A stretch of 64,000 bases of DNA from Planctomycetaceae bacterium (GTDB lineage Bacteria > Planctomycetota > Planctomycetia > Pirellulales > PALSA-1355): positions 1 through 64,000 of the forward strand of contig PLYM01000253.1 in NCBI GenBank assembly GCA_003153375.1. The letters are read 5' to 3'. The notes below the pieces were generated by a model. It saw nothing but the letters and a program-made list of their open reading frames with translations, did no database searches and was not told the origin of the DNA. Shown here piece by piece: positions 53,244 to 62,366 of the stretch. Numbering within the stretch: position 1 is the stretch's first letter; every line of letters begins with the position of its first letter. The translations under genes were made by a program, and so were the position numbers.

Positions 53244-55156
53244 TGGACCACCTGCTCTCCAAAATTGAATCGCCGCGCGACCTCGACGGTTTCAGCAACG
53301 CCCAGCTCGAACAACTCGCCGGCGAAATGCGCGAGGTGCTCTGCAACCTGGTCTCAAACCGCACCGCCCACTTCGCATCGAACCTGGGCGTCGTCGAGCT
53401 GTGCATCGCATTGCACACCACCTATGACTTCAGCCGCGATCGGCTGATCTGGGACACGGGCCATCAGATCTATCCGCACAAGCTGATTACGGGCCGCTAT
53501 CACGAGTTCGGCGCCATGCGCACCAAGGGCGGCCTGATGGGCTACCCGAACCCGCACGAGAGCGAGTACGACTTGTTCATGACCGGCCACGCCGGGTGCA
53601 GCGTCTCGACGGCCTTGGGGCTCAAGAGCGGCGACGACCTGCTCGACGGTCAGGGCGACCGCCACTCGGTGGCTGTCATCGGCGACGGCGCGTTTCCCTC
53701 GGGCATCGTCTACGAGGCGATGAACAACGCCGGCGGCATGAAGAAGAAAATGCTGGTCGTGCTGAACGACAACCAGATGTCGATCTGTCACCGCGTCGGC
53801 GGCATGGGCGAGTATCTGGATCGGCTGCGCATCAATTCGTTCTACACGGGCCTGAAGAGCGAAGTGCTCAAGGTGCTCAACAAGGTGCCGTTGCTCGGCG
53901 ATCCGGCTGAGCGGTTCCTGGCGCAGTTGAAGGAATCGATCAAGGCGGGCCTGCACGGCGGCATGCTGTTCGAGGAACTGAACTTCCGCTACATCGGTCC
54001 GATCGACGGCCACAACATTCCTCAGCTCCGCAAGTATTTGACCATGGTCAAGGACGTGCCGGGGCCCGTGCTGCTGCACGTGATCACGGAAAAGGGCCAC
54101 GGCTTCAAGCCCGCCGCCGAGGACCCGGTGTTTTTCCACACGCCGCCGCAGTTCACCTGCGATGACGAGGTGCTGGCCTTCAAGAAAAGTTCGTCGCCCG
54201 CCTATACCGACGTGGCGAGCCAGGCCATTTTCGAGGAAATGCTGGCGAATCCGAAGGTCACGGTGATGACCGCCGCGATGTGCCAGGGAACCAAGCTCGA
54301 GAAGGTGCGCGAGGCCTTCCCTGAACGGTTCTTCGACACCGGCATTTGCGAATCGCACACCGTGGCATTCGCCGCCGGCCAGGCCAAGGCCGGAATGCGC
54401 CCCATCGTCGACATCTATAGCACGTTCCTGCAACGGAGCTATGACCAGATCTTTCAGGAAGTGGCCCTGCAGAACCTGCCCGTCACGTTCCTGCTCGACC
54501 GCGCGGGCTTGACCGGACCTGACGGCCCGACGCACCACGGCATGTTCGACCTGGGTTACATGCGGGTGTTTCCGAACATGGTCGTGCTGGCGCCCGGCGA
54601 CGACCACGACCTGCGGGCCATGCTCAGCTTCGCGCTTGCGCACGACGGTCCGGTTTCCATCCGCTATCCGAAGGCCAACGTGCAGGCCATTGAAAGTGAG
54701 CGGACTCCGATTGAAATGGGCCGCGCCGAAGTGCTCGACTGGGGACACGACGGCACGATCATCGGCTGCGGCACGCAACTGGCCGCCTGTGTCAAGGCCG
54801 CCGCGATGCTGCGCGAGGACGGCTTGGACGTCGGCGTCATCAACGCCCGCTTCGTCAAGCCGCTCGATACCGAGACGATTTTGCGGGCCGTCGGCAACAG
54901 TCCGTTCGTCGTGACCGTCGAGGAGGCGGCCTTGATGGGCGGCTTTGGCAGCGCCGTGCTCGAAGCGGCCGCCGACGCCGGTCTCAATGCGTCGCACGTG
55001 CATCGGCTGGGCGTTCCCGATCGCTTCATCGAACACGCCGAGCGCAACGAACTGCTGGCCGATCTGAGCCTCGACGCCGCCGGCATCGCCGCCACGTGTC
55101 GCGACCTGGCCGCGCGGCTCAACGTGCAGGCCAGCGACCGCCGCCGGGTCAGCTGA
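53243..55156 (+). CDS. dxs: 1-deoxy-D-xylulose-5-phosphate synthase (divergent type)
   Basis: This 637-residue thiamine-diphosphate enzyme is placed as the first step of the non-mevalonate isoprenoid pathway. GHQIYPHK near residue 73, GDGAFPSGIVYEAMNN at 147-162 (thiamine diphosphate and magnesium binding) and Glu370 in GICESHTVAFAAG are visible. The usual IAEQHAVT motif is changed to ICESHTVA, and the GDGAMTAG motif to GDGAFPSG, so it is a divergent DXS. It overlaps ispA by one base. A long stem-loop follows its stop. Confidence 0.88.
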   Translation: MDHLLSKIESPRDLDGFSNAQLEQLAGEMREVLCNLVSNRTAHFASNLGVVELCIALHTTYDFSRDRLIWDTGHQIYPHKLITGRYHEFGAMRTKGGLMGYPNPHESEYDLFMTGHAGCSVSTALGLKSGDDLLDGQGDRHSVAVIGDGAFPSGIVYEAMNNAGGMKKKMLVVLNDNQMSICHRVGGMGEYLDRLRINSFYTGLKSEVLKVLNKVPLLGDPAERFLAQLKESIKAGLHGGMLFEELNFRYIGPIDGHNIPQLRKYLTMVKDVPGPVLLHVITEKGHGFKPAAEDPVFFHTPPQFTCDDEVLAFKKSSSPAYTDVASQAIFEEMLANPKVTVMTAAMCQGTKLEKVREAFPERFFDTGICESHTVAFAAGQAKAGMRPIVDIYSTFLQRSYDQIFQEVALQNLPVTFLLDRAGLTGPDGPTHHGMFDLGYMRVFPNMVVLAPGDDHDLRAMLSFALAHDGPVSIRYPKANVQAIESERTPIEMGRAEVLDWGHDGTIIGCGTQLAACVKAAAMLREDGLDVGVINARFVKPLDTETILRAVGNSPFVVTVEEAALMGGFGSAVLEAAADAGLNASHVHRLGVPDRFIEHAERNELLADLSLDAAGIAATCRDLAARLNVQASDRRRVS

Positions 55157-55171
55157 GCACTCGACAAATCA

Positions 55172-55211
55172 AGCCACGGCGAGCAATCGTCCCGCGATTG
55201 CCGCCGTGGCT
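55172..55211 (+). terminator. Long stem-loop after dxs, probable two-way terminator
   Basis: AGCCACGGCG-A-GCAATCG pairs with CGATTGC-CGCCGTGGCT over 17 bases with one bulged A and a five-base loop TCCCG. It lies between the convergent dxs and cyclophilin genes. The T-tract is weak (TCTCTT), so it may stop transcription by itself or only stabilise the ends of the transcripts. Confidence 0.7.
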
Positions 55212-55251
55212 CTCTTGGACAATTCCGTTGCCGCCTACAGCTCGCCGCCGT

Positions 55252-55827
55252 CTACAGTTCGCCACAGTCGGCGACGACGATCTTGGCTTTGGTGCGGCCG
55301 TTGGGCGCGCCGAGGGATTCGATCTTCTTGACGACGTCCATGCCATCGACCACTTCGCCGAAGACGACGTGCTTGCCGTCGAGCCACGGGGTTTGGGCCG
55401 TGCAGAGAAAGAATTGCGAGCCGTTGGTATCGGGGCCGGCGTTGGCCATGCTCAGGATGCCGGGACCGGTGTGCTTGAGCTTGAAATTCTCGTCGGCGAA
55501 TTTCTCGCCATAGATCGACTTGCCGCCCGTGCCGTTGCCATTGGTGAAATCGCCGCCCTGGCACATGAACTCGGGGATCACGCGGTGGAAGGGGCTGCCT
55601 TTATAGCCAAAACCCTTTTCGCCCGTACACAAAGCCCGAAAGTTTTCGGCCGTCTTGGGCACGACGTCCGCACGAAGTTGAATCACGATGCGGCCCAGCT
55701 TCTTACCGTCGGCCGTGATGTCGAGAAAGCACTTGGGCAGTTTCTTGTCATCGGCCGCTTGCAGCCACGAACCGCCCAGGGCCAGACCGACGATCGCCAA
55801 CACGGTGAATTGTCTGCGAGAAATCAT
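55252..55827 (-). CDS. Secreted cyclophilin-type peptidyl-prolyl isomerase
   Basis: This 191-residue protein has a signal at residues 2-24 ([18 protein letters not shown]), which carries a twin-arginine pair, so Tat export is possible. The cyclophilin domain follows: [58 protein letters not shown] and GKHVVFGEV (quoted in parts). All catalytic positions (Arg in FHRV, Phe and Gln in QFF, His in KHVVFG) are present. It should fold proteins in the periplasm. The ATG at 55827 follows GGAG; earlier starts put the signal inside a longer leader. It is convergent with dxs. Confidence 0.92.
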   Translation of the reverse strand: MISRRQFTVLAIVGLALGGSWLQAADDKKLPKCFLDITADGKKLGRIVIQLRADVVPKTAENFRALCTGEKGFGYKGSPFHRVIPEFMCQGGDFTNGNGTGGKSIYGEKFADENFKLKHTGPGILSMANAGPDTNGSQFFLCTAQTPWLDGKHVVFGEVVDGMDVVKKIESLGAPNGRTKAKIVVADCGEL

Positions 55828-56102
55828 AACCATCTCCGTAGGGTTTGAAATTGATGTCAGGCATTTCACTGCCGACCGCGACCGATTCGACACGGCGCAG
55901 CGACGCTATCTTACCCGGCGACTTTTGCGGCGAATAGCACCCCCCGGTGCGTCCCATGCTGCAATGCGAGCCGCGCTGGGTCCGCAAGTCACCTGACCAA
56001 TCGTGCTCGAACTTGGCATAATAAACCAAATGCCCGCCGCCATTTAATCGCTGCCGCTTAATCACCGTCACCTCATTGTTGCCCCGTCCCGCTGCCTCGC
56101 CC

Positions 56103-57917
56103 ATGGCTCTGATCACCGTCACGAACCTTTCGATCGGCTTTCGCGGTCCGCCCCTGCTCGATGACGTGTCGTGCCAGGTCGAGCCGAAGGAACGCATCGC
56201 GCTGCTGGGCCGCAACGGTGCTGGCAAGACCACGCTGCTGCGGATCCTGAGCGGCCAGATCGAGCCCGATTCGGGCCGCGTGGCTTTTGCCCCCGGCGCC
56301 AAGGTGGCCCTGCTGCCGCAAGACGTGCCGCAAGACATCGCCGGCCCCGTGCGCGGCGTGATCGCCTCGGGGCTGCCGAGCGACCATCACGCCGTCGAAA
56401 GCGGCTGGCAGGGCGAGCAGCAGGTCGACCGCATCGTCGCCGAGATGGACCTGCCGGCGACGGCGCTGTTCGAGACGCTGTCGTCGGGCATGAAGCGCCG
56501 CGTGCTGCTGGCCCGAGCGCTGGTCGCGTCGCCCGAGGTGCTGTTGCTCGACGAGCCGACGAATCACCTGGACGTGGACGCCATCAACTGGCTGGAAGAT
56601 TTTCTCAAGCGCAGCAGCGCCACGCTGATCTTCGTGACGCACGATCGGATGTTCATGGCGCACCTGGCCACGCGCATTTTGGAGATCGACCGCGGCCGGC
56701 TGTTCGATTGGACGTGCGACTACGACACGTTTATCGATCGCAAGCAGGACTTGCTGGCGGCCGAGGAAAAGCAAAACGCGCTGTTCGACAAGAAACTGGC
56801 CGAGGAGGAAGTCTGGATTCGCCAGGGCATCAAGGCCCGCCGCACGCGCAACGAAGGACGCGTGCGGGCGTTGGAACAAATGCGTCGCTTGCGAAGCGAG
56901 CGTCGCAGTGCCGGCGGCAAGGTGCGATTGGCGATTCAAGAGGGTCAGCGGAGCGGCGCGCTGGTCGCGGAGTTGGAAGACGTCGTCTTCGGCTATGGCG
57001 ATCGAATCATCGTCCGCGATCTTTCGACAACCGTGATGCGCGGCGACAAGATCGGCATTTTTGGACCCAACGGAGCCGGCAAGACCACGCTGCTGCGCTT
57101 GATGCTGGGGCAACTCAAGCCGGCCGCGGGCACGGTCCGCCTGGGCACCAATTTGCAAATCGCCTATTTCGATCAGCTTCGCCAGCAGCTGAACCCAGAG
57201 ACTTCCGTTCAGGAAAATGTGGGCGACGGGTACGACACGGTTTCGATCAACGGCAAAGCCCGGCACGTGATCGGCTACCTGGAAGAATTCCTGTTCAGTC
57301 CCGAGCGGTCGCGCACGCTGGTGCAGTTCCTTTCGGGCGGCGAGTGCAATCGCGTGTTGCTGGCCAAGTTGTTTGCCAAGCCGGCCAACGTGATCGTGCT
57401 CGATGAGCCGACCAATGATCTGGATGCCGAAACCTTGGATCTGCTCGAGTCGCGACTGGTCGAGTTTCCCGGCACCGTGTTGGTGGTGAGCCACGATCGG
57501 GCATTTTTGAACAACGTCGTGACCAGCACCATCGTTTTCGAGGACGATGGGCCCAAGGAATATGTGGGCGGCTACGACGATTGGCTGCGCCAGCGGAGCC
57601 AGCGGGCCAGCGAACTAGCCACGGCCCCCTCGGGCGCGCCGGCCAAGCTGGCCACGTTCCGGCCGACGGACTCGGCGAGCGCGTCTCGCAAGCGACGGTT
57701 GAGCTATAAGGAACAGCAAGAGCTGTCGGCTCTGCCCGCCGCCGTCGAGCAATTGGACGGCCAGATCGGCGAGCTGCACGAAGCCATGGCGCGCGATGAC
57801 TTCTATCGTCAATCCCGCGAAGCGATCGCCGCGCAACAGGCACAGCTCAAAGTGCTCGAAGCCGAGCTGGCCGCGGCCTACGAGCGTTGGGAAGCACTCG
57901 AGCAGCAGGCCGAGTGA
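56103..57917 (+). CDS. ABC-F family ATPase (Uup-like)
   Basis: This 604-residue protein has two ABC ATPase domains and no membrane part. The first domain has Walker A GRNGAGKTT at 36-44, LSSGMKRR and LLLDEPTNHLD; the second has GPNGAGKTT at 321-329, LSGGECNR and IVLDEPTNDLD. A linker of about 80 residues joins them and a C-terminal coiled coil of about 90 residues follows the second, as in Uup. ABC-F proteins act on ribosomes or on DNA structures. The ATG at 56103 is preferred over a start nine codons upstream. Confidence 0.93.
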   Translation: MALITVTNLSIGFRGPPLLDDVSCQVEPKERIALLGRNGAGKTTLLRILSGQIEPDSGRVAFAPGAKVALLPQDVPQDIAGPVRGVIASGLPSDHHAVESGWQGEQQVDRIVAEMDLPATALFETLSSGMKRRVLLARALVASPEVLLLDEPTNHLDVDAINWLEDFLKRSSATLIFVTHDRMFMAHLATRILEIDRGRLFDWTCDYDTFIDRKQDLLAAEEKQNALFDKKLAEEEVWIRQGIKARRTRNEGRVRALEQMRRLRSERRSAGGKVRLAIQEGQRSGALVAELEDVVFGYGDRIIVRDLSTTVMRGDKIGIFGPNGAGKTTLLRLMLGQLKPAAGTVRLGTNLQIAYFDQLRQQLNPETSVQENVGDGYDTVSINGKARHVIGYLEEFLFSPERSRTLVQFLSGGECNRVLLAKLFAKPANVIVLDEPTNDLDAETLDLLESRLVEFPGTVLVVSHDRAFLNNVVTSTIVFEDDGPKEYVGGYDDWLRQRSQRASELATAPSGAPAKLATFRPTDSASASRKRRLSYKEQQELSALPAAVEQLDGQIGELHEAMARDDFYRQSREAIAAQQAQLKVLEAELAAAYERWEALEQQAE

Positions 57918-57933
57918 TTCCAGCTATTTCTCT

Positions 57934-58704
57934 CTAGCGCGTAAAGATCAACCCGCGCGAAGTCGTCGTGTCGCCTGGCGCGAGCTGGGTCAGCGCCAGG
58001 ACGACCAGCGTGAACGAACTGAGGCCTTCGACTCCTTCGGGCATCACCCACACGTAGTGGTCGCAGTAGTGGCCGACGAAGCAGGCGTTCTTGGGGACAT
58101 CCTGTTTGCAACCCACGCCGAACCAGCCCGTGGGCACGTCGAATTGAATCTGAGCCAGCAAGCGGGCCACTCGTTCGACTTCGTCGTCACGCCTGCTGGC
58201 GGGCGCGGACGGGTCGGTCGGTGGCAGCGGAATGGACTCAGCCCGCGGCGCGCCATCCGGCGGATGCGTCAACTGTGCTTCCATGGCGAAGGCGGGGAAC
58301 TGCTTGAAGAACGCCGGATCGGGAATGGGCTGCAGGCCGACGACCCTGCGATAGACGTCTTGCAGCCGCTTGACGCGGCGCGGATCGGTGACGGCGTCGG
58401 CGCCCCACTGCTCGGTGATGCTGCGCACCGCGCGCACTCCGCGCGTGATGCCGGGCGTGCTTCCCCACTGCACGCCCAACTCCGGAATGCCCCCCTCGTC
58501 GTTGATCTGCACCGTGCCGTCCTTGATCTTGACGTGCCACGGCAACGCGTTGGGCGTGGCGGTGAACATCGCGATGTTGTCGAGCACCATCTGATACTCG
58601 ATCTGCATCACGGTGCTCGCCTGGTTGACCATGCTGCGCGTCAATTGTCGATGCGTGCAGCCGCAAGCCAGCAGCATAACGACAATGAGGGCGGCGGTTC
58701 GCAT
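57934..58704 (-). CDS. Putative lipoprotein of unknown function
   Basis: This 256-residue protein has a lipobox LLACGC at about residues 10-15, giving an outer-membrane or periplasmic lipoprotein. The rest is soluble: QASTVMQIEYQMVLDNIAMF opens the mature part and the end reads VWVMPEGVEGLSSFTLVVLA. There is no family I can name. The ATG at 58704 was chosen because the 88 residues that could precede it are non-protein-like repeats. It is divergent from nadK, with a 317-base spacer, and convergent with the ABC-F gene. Confidence 0.75.
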   Translation of the reverse strand: MRTAALIVVMLLACGCTHRQLTRSMVNQASTVMQIEYQMVLDNIAMFTATPNALPWHVKIKDGTVQINDEGGIPELGVQWGSTPGITRGVRAVRSITEQWGADAVTDPRRVKRLQDVYRRVVGLQPIPDPAFFKQFPAFAMEAQLTHPPDGAPRAESIPLPPTDPSAPASRRDDEVERVARLLAQIQFDVPTGWFGVGCKQDVPKNACFVGHYCDHYVWVMPEGVEGLSSFTLVVLALTQLAPGDTTTSRGLIFTR

Positions 58705-59021
58705 GGCAAAGGCCGAACGACAGTGGACGATGGGCGCAGTAAGCCTTAACGATGAAATCGACTTTGCCGGACGCGTTCCTGCAACGCAAATCGGGGAGGA
58801 CCGCGACAGCTTTCGCAGCCTGCGCAGCTTCGAGAAGCCGGGGCGGCGCAGCATCGCTGGCATTGCTGGCATTGCTGGCCGCGAGGGAAGTTCGGGCCTG
58901 AATAAGCATCCGAACCATTCCCCATCGGAAACGAAAAACGAAGAACAAAAGGCTGCTTTTAGCGCCATCGGGCGGCTCGAGCGACCAGCGGCGGAGCTTC
59001 CTTCGAGGGGCGGCTTCTTCT
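58705..59021 (+). other. Intergenic region, 317 bp, with short tandem repeat
   Basis: This is a divergent spacer between a lipoprotein gene and nadK. A 9-base tandem repeat lies at 58851-58877. The nadK ribosome site (GAGGGG) lies near 59000. Long frames cross it on both strands but are repeat-derived and unconvincing. No clear promoter was seen. Confidence 0.5.
58851..58877 (+). repeat. Tandem 9-base repeat (three copies)
   Basis: The unit GCATTGCTG occurs as GCATCGCTG, GCATTGCTG, GCATTGCTG in direct succession. A repeat this short could change copy number by slippage. Its reading frame is open on the plus strand but the surrounding frame is not a convincing gene. Confidence 0.8.
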
Positions 59022-59918
59022 ATGATCAAAACCATGGACGCGCAGCATGCCAGCACAGCTCGAGCGGCAGCCCACAAGCGGCTGAAGGTGTTGCTGTTGG
59101 CCGCGGTCGAACGGCGCGGGTTGGCGGCGCACGTCGAGCGACTGATGCTGCTGGTGAGCGAACAGGCCGACGTGGTCGTGAAGGATCTGGATCTGGCCGA
59201 CGATCTGTCGGTCGTCGACTTCGACCTGGCCATCGTGCTGGGTGGCGACGGTTCGATGCTGCGGGCCGCGCATCAGATGGGGCGTCGCCAGCGGCCGATT
59301 GTCGGCGTCAACCTGGGGAAGCTAGGTTTTCTGGCCGATCTCTCGCCCGATCAGTTCATCGCCGAGCTGCCAGCGATTTGTTCCGGCACGTTGCCGGTGA
59401 TCGAGCATTTGATGTATGAGTCGTGTGTCGTGCGCGACGGCCAGGTGATGTTTCCGCAGTTGGGGCTCAACGAAATCGCGGTGCTAGCCGGTCCGCCGTT
59501 CGCGATTTTGGACCTCAATCTCTACGTTGACTCAGAATTAGTAACGACTTATAGTTGCGACGGCTTGATCATTAGCACGCCGATTGGCTCGACGGCCCAC
59601 AGTCTTTCGGCCGGCGGTCCGATCTTGCGACAGGACTTGCAAGCGTTCGTGATTTGCCCGATCAGCCCTCACGCGTTGACCAACCGACCGGTGGTCGATT
59701 CGGCAGATCGAGTCTACGAAGTCGTGGCGTCGCATCCGCATGTCGGCACGTCGCTGGTGGCCGATGGGCGGATGGTGTGCCAGATCGAAGCGGGAGACCG
59801 GGTTCGAATCGAGCGCTCAGAAGCGCGGTTTCAACTCGTCGCCCTGCCGGGCCGCAGTTACTATCACACGCTCCGCGCAAAGCTGGGTTGGGGCGGACGG
59901 CTGAACTTGAAAACCTGA
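59022..59918 (+). CDS. nadK: NAD kinase
   Basis: This 298-residue protein has GGDGS at 74-78 (the ATP-phosphate site), VNLGKLGFLADLSPDQF, NEIAV (an NE/D motif), STPIGSTAHSLSAGGPI and a final beta domain. It phosphorylates NAD to NADP using ATP or polyphosphate. The order of motifs and length are standard. The ATG at 59022 follows GAGGGG. It is followed 44 bases later by an exported protein gene on the same strand. Confidence 0.96.
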   Translation: MIKTMDAQHASTARAAAHKRLKVLLLAAVERRGLAAHVERLMLLVSEQADVVVKDLDLADDLSVVDFDLAIVLGGDGSMLRAAHQMGRRQRPIVGVNLGKLGFLADLSPDQFIAELPAICSGTLPVIEHLMYESCVVRDGQVMFPQLGLNEIAVLAGPPFAILDLNLYVDSELVTTYSCDGLIISTPIGSTAHSLSAGGPILRQDLQAFVICPISPHALTNRPVVDSADRVYEVVASHPHVGTSLVADGRMVCQIEAGDRVRIERSEARFQLVALPGRSYYHTLRAKLGWGGRLNLKT

Positions 59919-59962
59919 CGCGAGAAATTCCTCGCCCACAACGACTCGAAAGGATGCGAGTA

Positions 59963-60925
59963 ATGTTGAGACTCCTTGGCTGCGCCTTCGCGCTGGTCTG
60001 CACCTTGCTCTGCCCGCCGGCCAGCTGGGCCGATGAGGTCGACGAAACGCCCGAAAGCAAACCCACCCCCAATTCGGAAGCCCCCAAACCAGAAGCCAAC
60101 GAAGCGCCGCAGCCGCCCGTCAAGCAGTACGAGCTGGCCTACAAGTTCACGGCCGGCGAAAAGCTGCGCACCGAGGTCGTGCACCAGGCCACGGTGCAAA
60201 CCACGATTCAGGGCACCACGCAGATCGCCGAAACGCGCAGCCTTTCGATCAAAGTCTGGCAGGTCAAGGACGTCGACGACGACGGCACCGTCCACTTCGT
60301 GCACATGGTCGAGAGCATCGACATGCGACAAAAGTCGCAGGGCCGCAAGGAGATTCGCTATAACAGCGAAGAAGACACCGAGGCCCCGCCGGGATACGAG
60401 GACGTGGCCAAAGCCGTGGGCGTGCCGTTGACGATCGTGACCATGGACAAATATGGCAAGATCATCAAGCGCCAGGAAAGGCGCTTGCAGCCCACCAGTA
60501 TCTCGACGCAGATGACGATGCCGCTGCCCGATCACCCGGTTGCCCTTGGCGCCACGTGGTCGACCCCGATCGACATCGACGTGACGCTCAAGGACGGCGA
60601 GGTGAAGAAGATCAAGACGCGGCAGAAGTTCACGCTCGAAGCCGTGTCGGACGACGTGGCCACGATCGGGGTCGACTCGCAGATCTTGACGCCGATCCAC
60701 GACCCGGCCATCGAGGCCCAACTCATTCAGCGGCTGTCGTCGGGAAACATCCGCTTCGACATGACGGCCGGCCGGGTGCTGAGCGAGCAGCTCGACTTGG
60801 ATCGACACGTGGTCGGTTTCAGCGGCGCGGGCAGCAGCATGCACTACGTCACTCGCTTCACCGAAAAGTTGCTCACGGCCGACGTCGCCCGCAAGAAGAA
60901 GCCGGAAGAGGCCACGACCAAGTAG
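59963..60925 (+). CDS. Exported protein of unknown function (DUF6263-like)
   Basis: This 320-residue protein has a signal peptide at 2-22 (LRLLGCAFALVCTLLC; ends ASWA), then a low-complexity acidic/proline stretch (about 25-55) and a beta-rich domain (YELAYKFTAGEKLRTEVVHQ, WSTPIDIDVTLKDGEVKKIK). The arrangement resembles DUF6263 proteins but I am not sure of the assignment. It probably binds or coats in the periplasm. The ATG at 59963 follows AAAGGA; an earlier ATG at 59954 is possible. It is convergent with the methyltransferase gene. Confidence 0.75.
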   Translation: MLRLLGCAFALVCTLLCPPASWADEVDETPESKPTPNSEAPKPEANEAPQPPVKQYELAYKFTAGEKLRTEVVHQATVQTTIQGTTQIAETRSLSIKVWQVKDVDDDGTVHFVHMVESIDMRQKSQGRKEIRYNSEEDTEAPPGYEDVAKAVGVPLTIVTMDKYGKIIKRQERRLQPTSISTQMTMPLPDHPVALGATWSTPIDIDVTLKDGEVKKIKTRQKFTLEAVSDDVATIGVDSQILTPIHDPAIEAQLIQRLSSGNIRFDMTAGRVLSEQLDLDRHVVGFSGAGSSMHYVTRFTEKLLTADVARKKKPEEATTK

Positions 60926-60971
60926 TTGTCAGGCCCGCACTGGACGACTTCCGTGCCTTGGCGGCCGGACG

Positions 60972-62213
60972 CTATGCGTTTGCGACCAAGTGGGTCACGC
61001 GCTGGGCGAGAATCGCCATCACGCGGCGCTCGATGGGCAGCAAGATCAGCGTCGCCGATTGCGAGCCGGCCAGATTCAACTGGCGGCGCAGCGCGGCCGG
61101 ATCGTGATCGACGCCCCGCTTCTTGATCTCCAAGCGGCCAATGCCCCGCGCTCGCAGCAGCGATTTGAGCTGCTTGAGATGCAACGGCAGCGACTCTTGC
61201 ACTTCGAAGCAGGACATTGCCGCGTCCATGATCGGCTGCTCTCCGGTCCAATAGGCAACGCCAGGAGAGATGGCCGTCAGACCATGTTCGGCGGCCAGCA
61301 CCCCCTCCAGCTTGGCGGCCAGCACGGCGGCATCGGGCTCGAAGAGATAGCGGCCCATGCTCTCCGACCGCGGCGGCTCGTCGCCACCACGGCCGGTAAT
61401 CGAACGCGGCGCGGCCCCGGCAGCGCCCAGCACGGTGGCGCTACACGCGCCGGGTGCGCGGGCCAGATCTCCGAACCATGCGACAAGCTGGCGACACTCC
61501 TGTCCGCGACTGATCCATTCCAGTTCGGCGTCGTCGGACCAGCCCTCGGGCAACTCGGCGGCCGGTGAAAGCTTGATGGCCGCGTTGCGATTTTGCGCGA
61601 GCAGGCGTTCGATGGCCGCGGGTCCCGGCTCGTGGAGTTCGACGCGAGTCGTGCGGCGGCCGGTGGGTCGACGATCGGGATCGATGTGCCAGGCAGCCGC
61701 GGCGGAGACGTCGAGGCTGTCAACGTCACAAGTCCGCACTTCGCAGGGCCAAGGTGGTGCGCTGGCCGGCACGCCAATCTGACCAACAGCGTGCAGATTG
61801 GCCGCCGCGAACAGCGATGCCATGGGCTCACGATCCACCGCAACGGTCGGTCCCCGCCGCGCGAGGGCTAGCAGATCGCCGCCAAGACCGCAGCACAAAT
61901 CGAACGCTTGCGAACCATTGGCAAAGCGGCCGGCTTTGTAGCGGGCCACAACTTCATCCGTGGCCTGCTCCAGCAGCCGCGGCGCGAAGAACATTTGGCC
62001 GGCAGCGGCGAATTTTACCCGGGCCTTTTCCCGCAGCGTGATCTGCTCCAACACCAGGTGCGTGCGCTCGGCCGAAAGCTCGGTCCGCAGCCGCGCGACC
62101 CGCGCCGGCAGCGAGCCCTCGAGCGCCGCGGCCCGCTGGAGCCACTCGTGCGCCACGGGGCTGCACAGCCAGTGGTAATCTTCGCGGGGATTCGTCGAGT
62201 CAAGGACGCTCAT
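60972..62213 (-). CDS. Class I methyltransferase with THUMP-like C-terminus
   Basis: This 413-residue protein has the SAM-binding motif FDLCCGLGGDLLALA at about residues 107-121, a post-motif acidic Asp in VAVDREP, and a C-terminal region of about 70 residues (QLNLAGSQSATLILLPIERR, GIGRLEIKKRGVD) like the THUMP-like domain found next to such folds. The substrate is likely RNA, or possibly DNA or a protein; it is unknown. The ATG at 62213 is preferred because the 150 residues upstream in the same frame are not protein-like. It is divergent from the next gene. Confidence 0.8.
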   Translation of the reverse strand: MSVLDSTNPREDYHWLCSPVAHEWLQRAAALEGSLPARVARLRTELSAERTHLVLEQITLREKARVKFAAAGQMFFAPRLLEQATDEVVARYKAGRFANGSQAFDLCCGLGGDLLALARRGPTVAVDREPMASLFAAANLHAVGQIGVPASAPPWPCEVRTCDVDSLDVSAAAAWHIDPDRRPTGRRTTRVELHEPGPAAIERLLAQNRNAAIKLSPAAELPEGWSDDAELEWISRGQECRQLVAWFGDLARAPGACSATVLGAAGAAPRSITGRGGDEPPRSESMGRYLFEPDAAVLAAKLEGVLAAEHGLTAISPGVAYWTGEQPIMDAAMSCFEVQESLPLHLKQLKSLLRARGIGRLEIKKRGVDHDPAALRRQLNLAGSQSATLILLPIERRVMAILAQRVTHLVANA

Positions 62214-62366
62214 CGTGTGAATCACCAAACCAAGTTTGCCCAGGAGCCCCCGCGACCGTGGGCCCTCGCGGGGGCTGAACCACGGCGGGGCCTTGAACTT
62301 GCCCGGCGTTGCCCGATGATAAGCATAACCAACGTGGGGCGACACACTCGAGCGGACGCAGAAACC

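Noticed and set aside
58613-59419. A 268-codon plus-strand frame through the tandem repeat
   Set aside because: It overlaps nadK in another frame and a lipoprotein gene on the other strand; the protein is repeat-derived.
59801-59830. GGTTCGAATC, like the tRNA T-loop
   Set aside because: It lies within the nadK coding sequence and has no tRNA arms around it.
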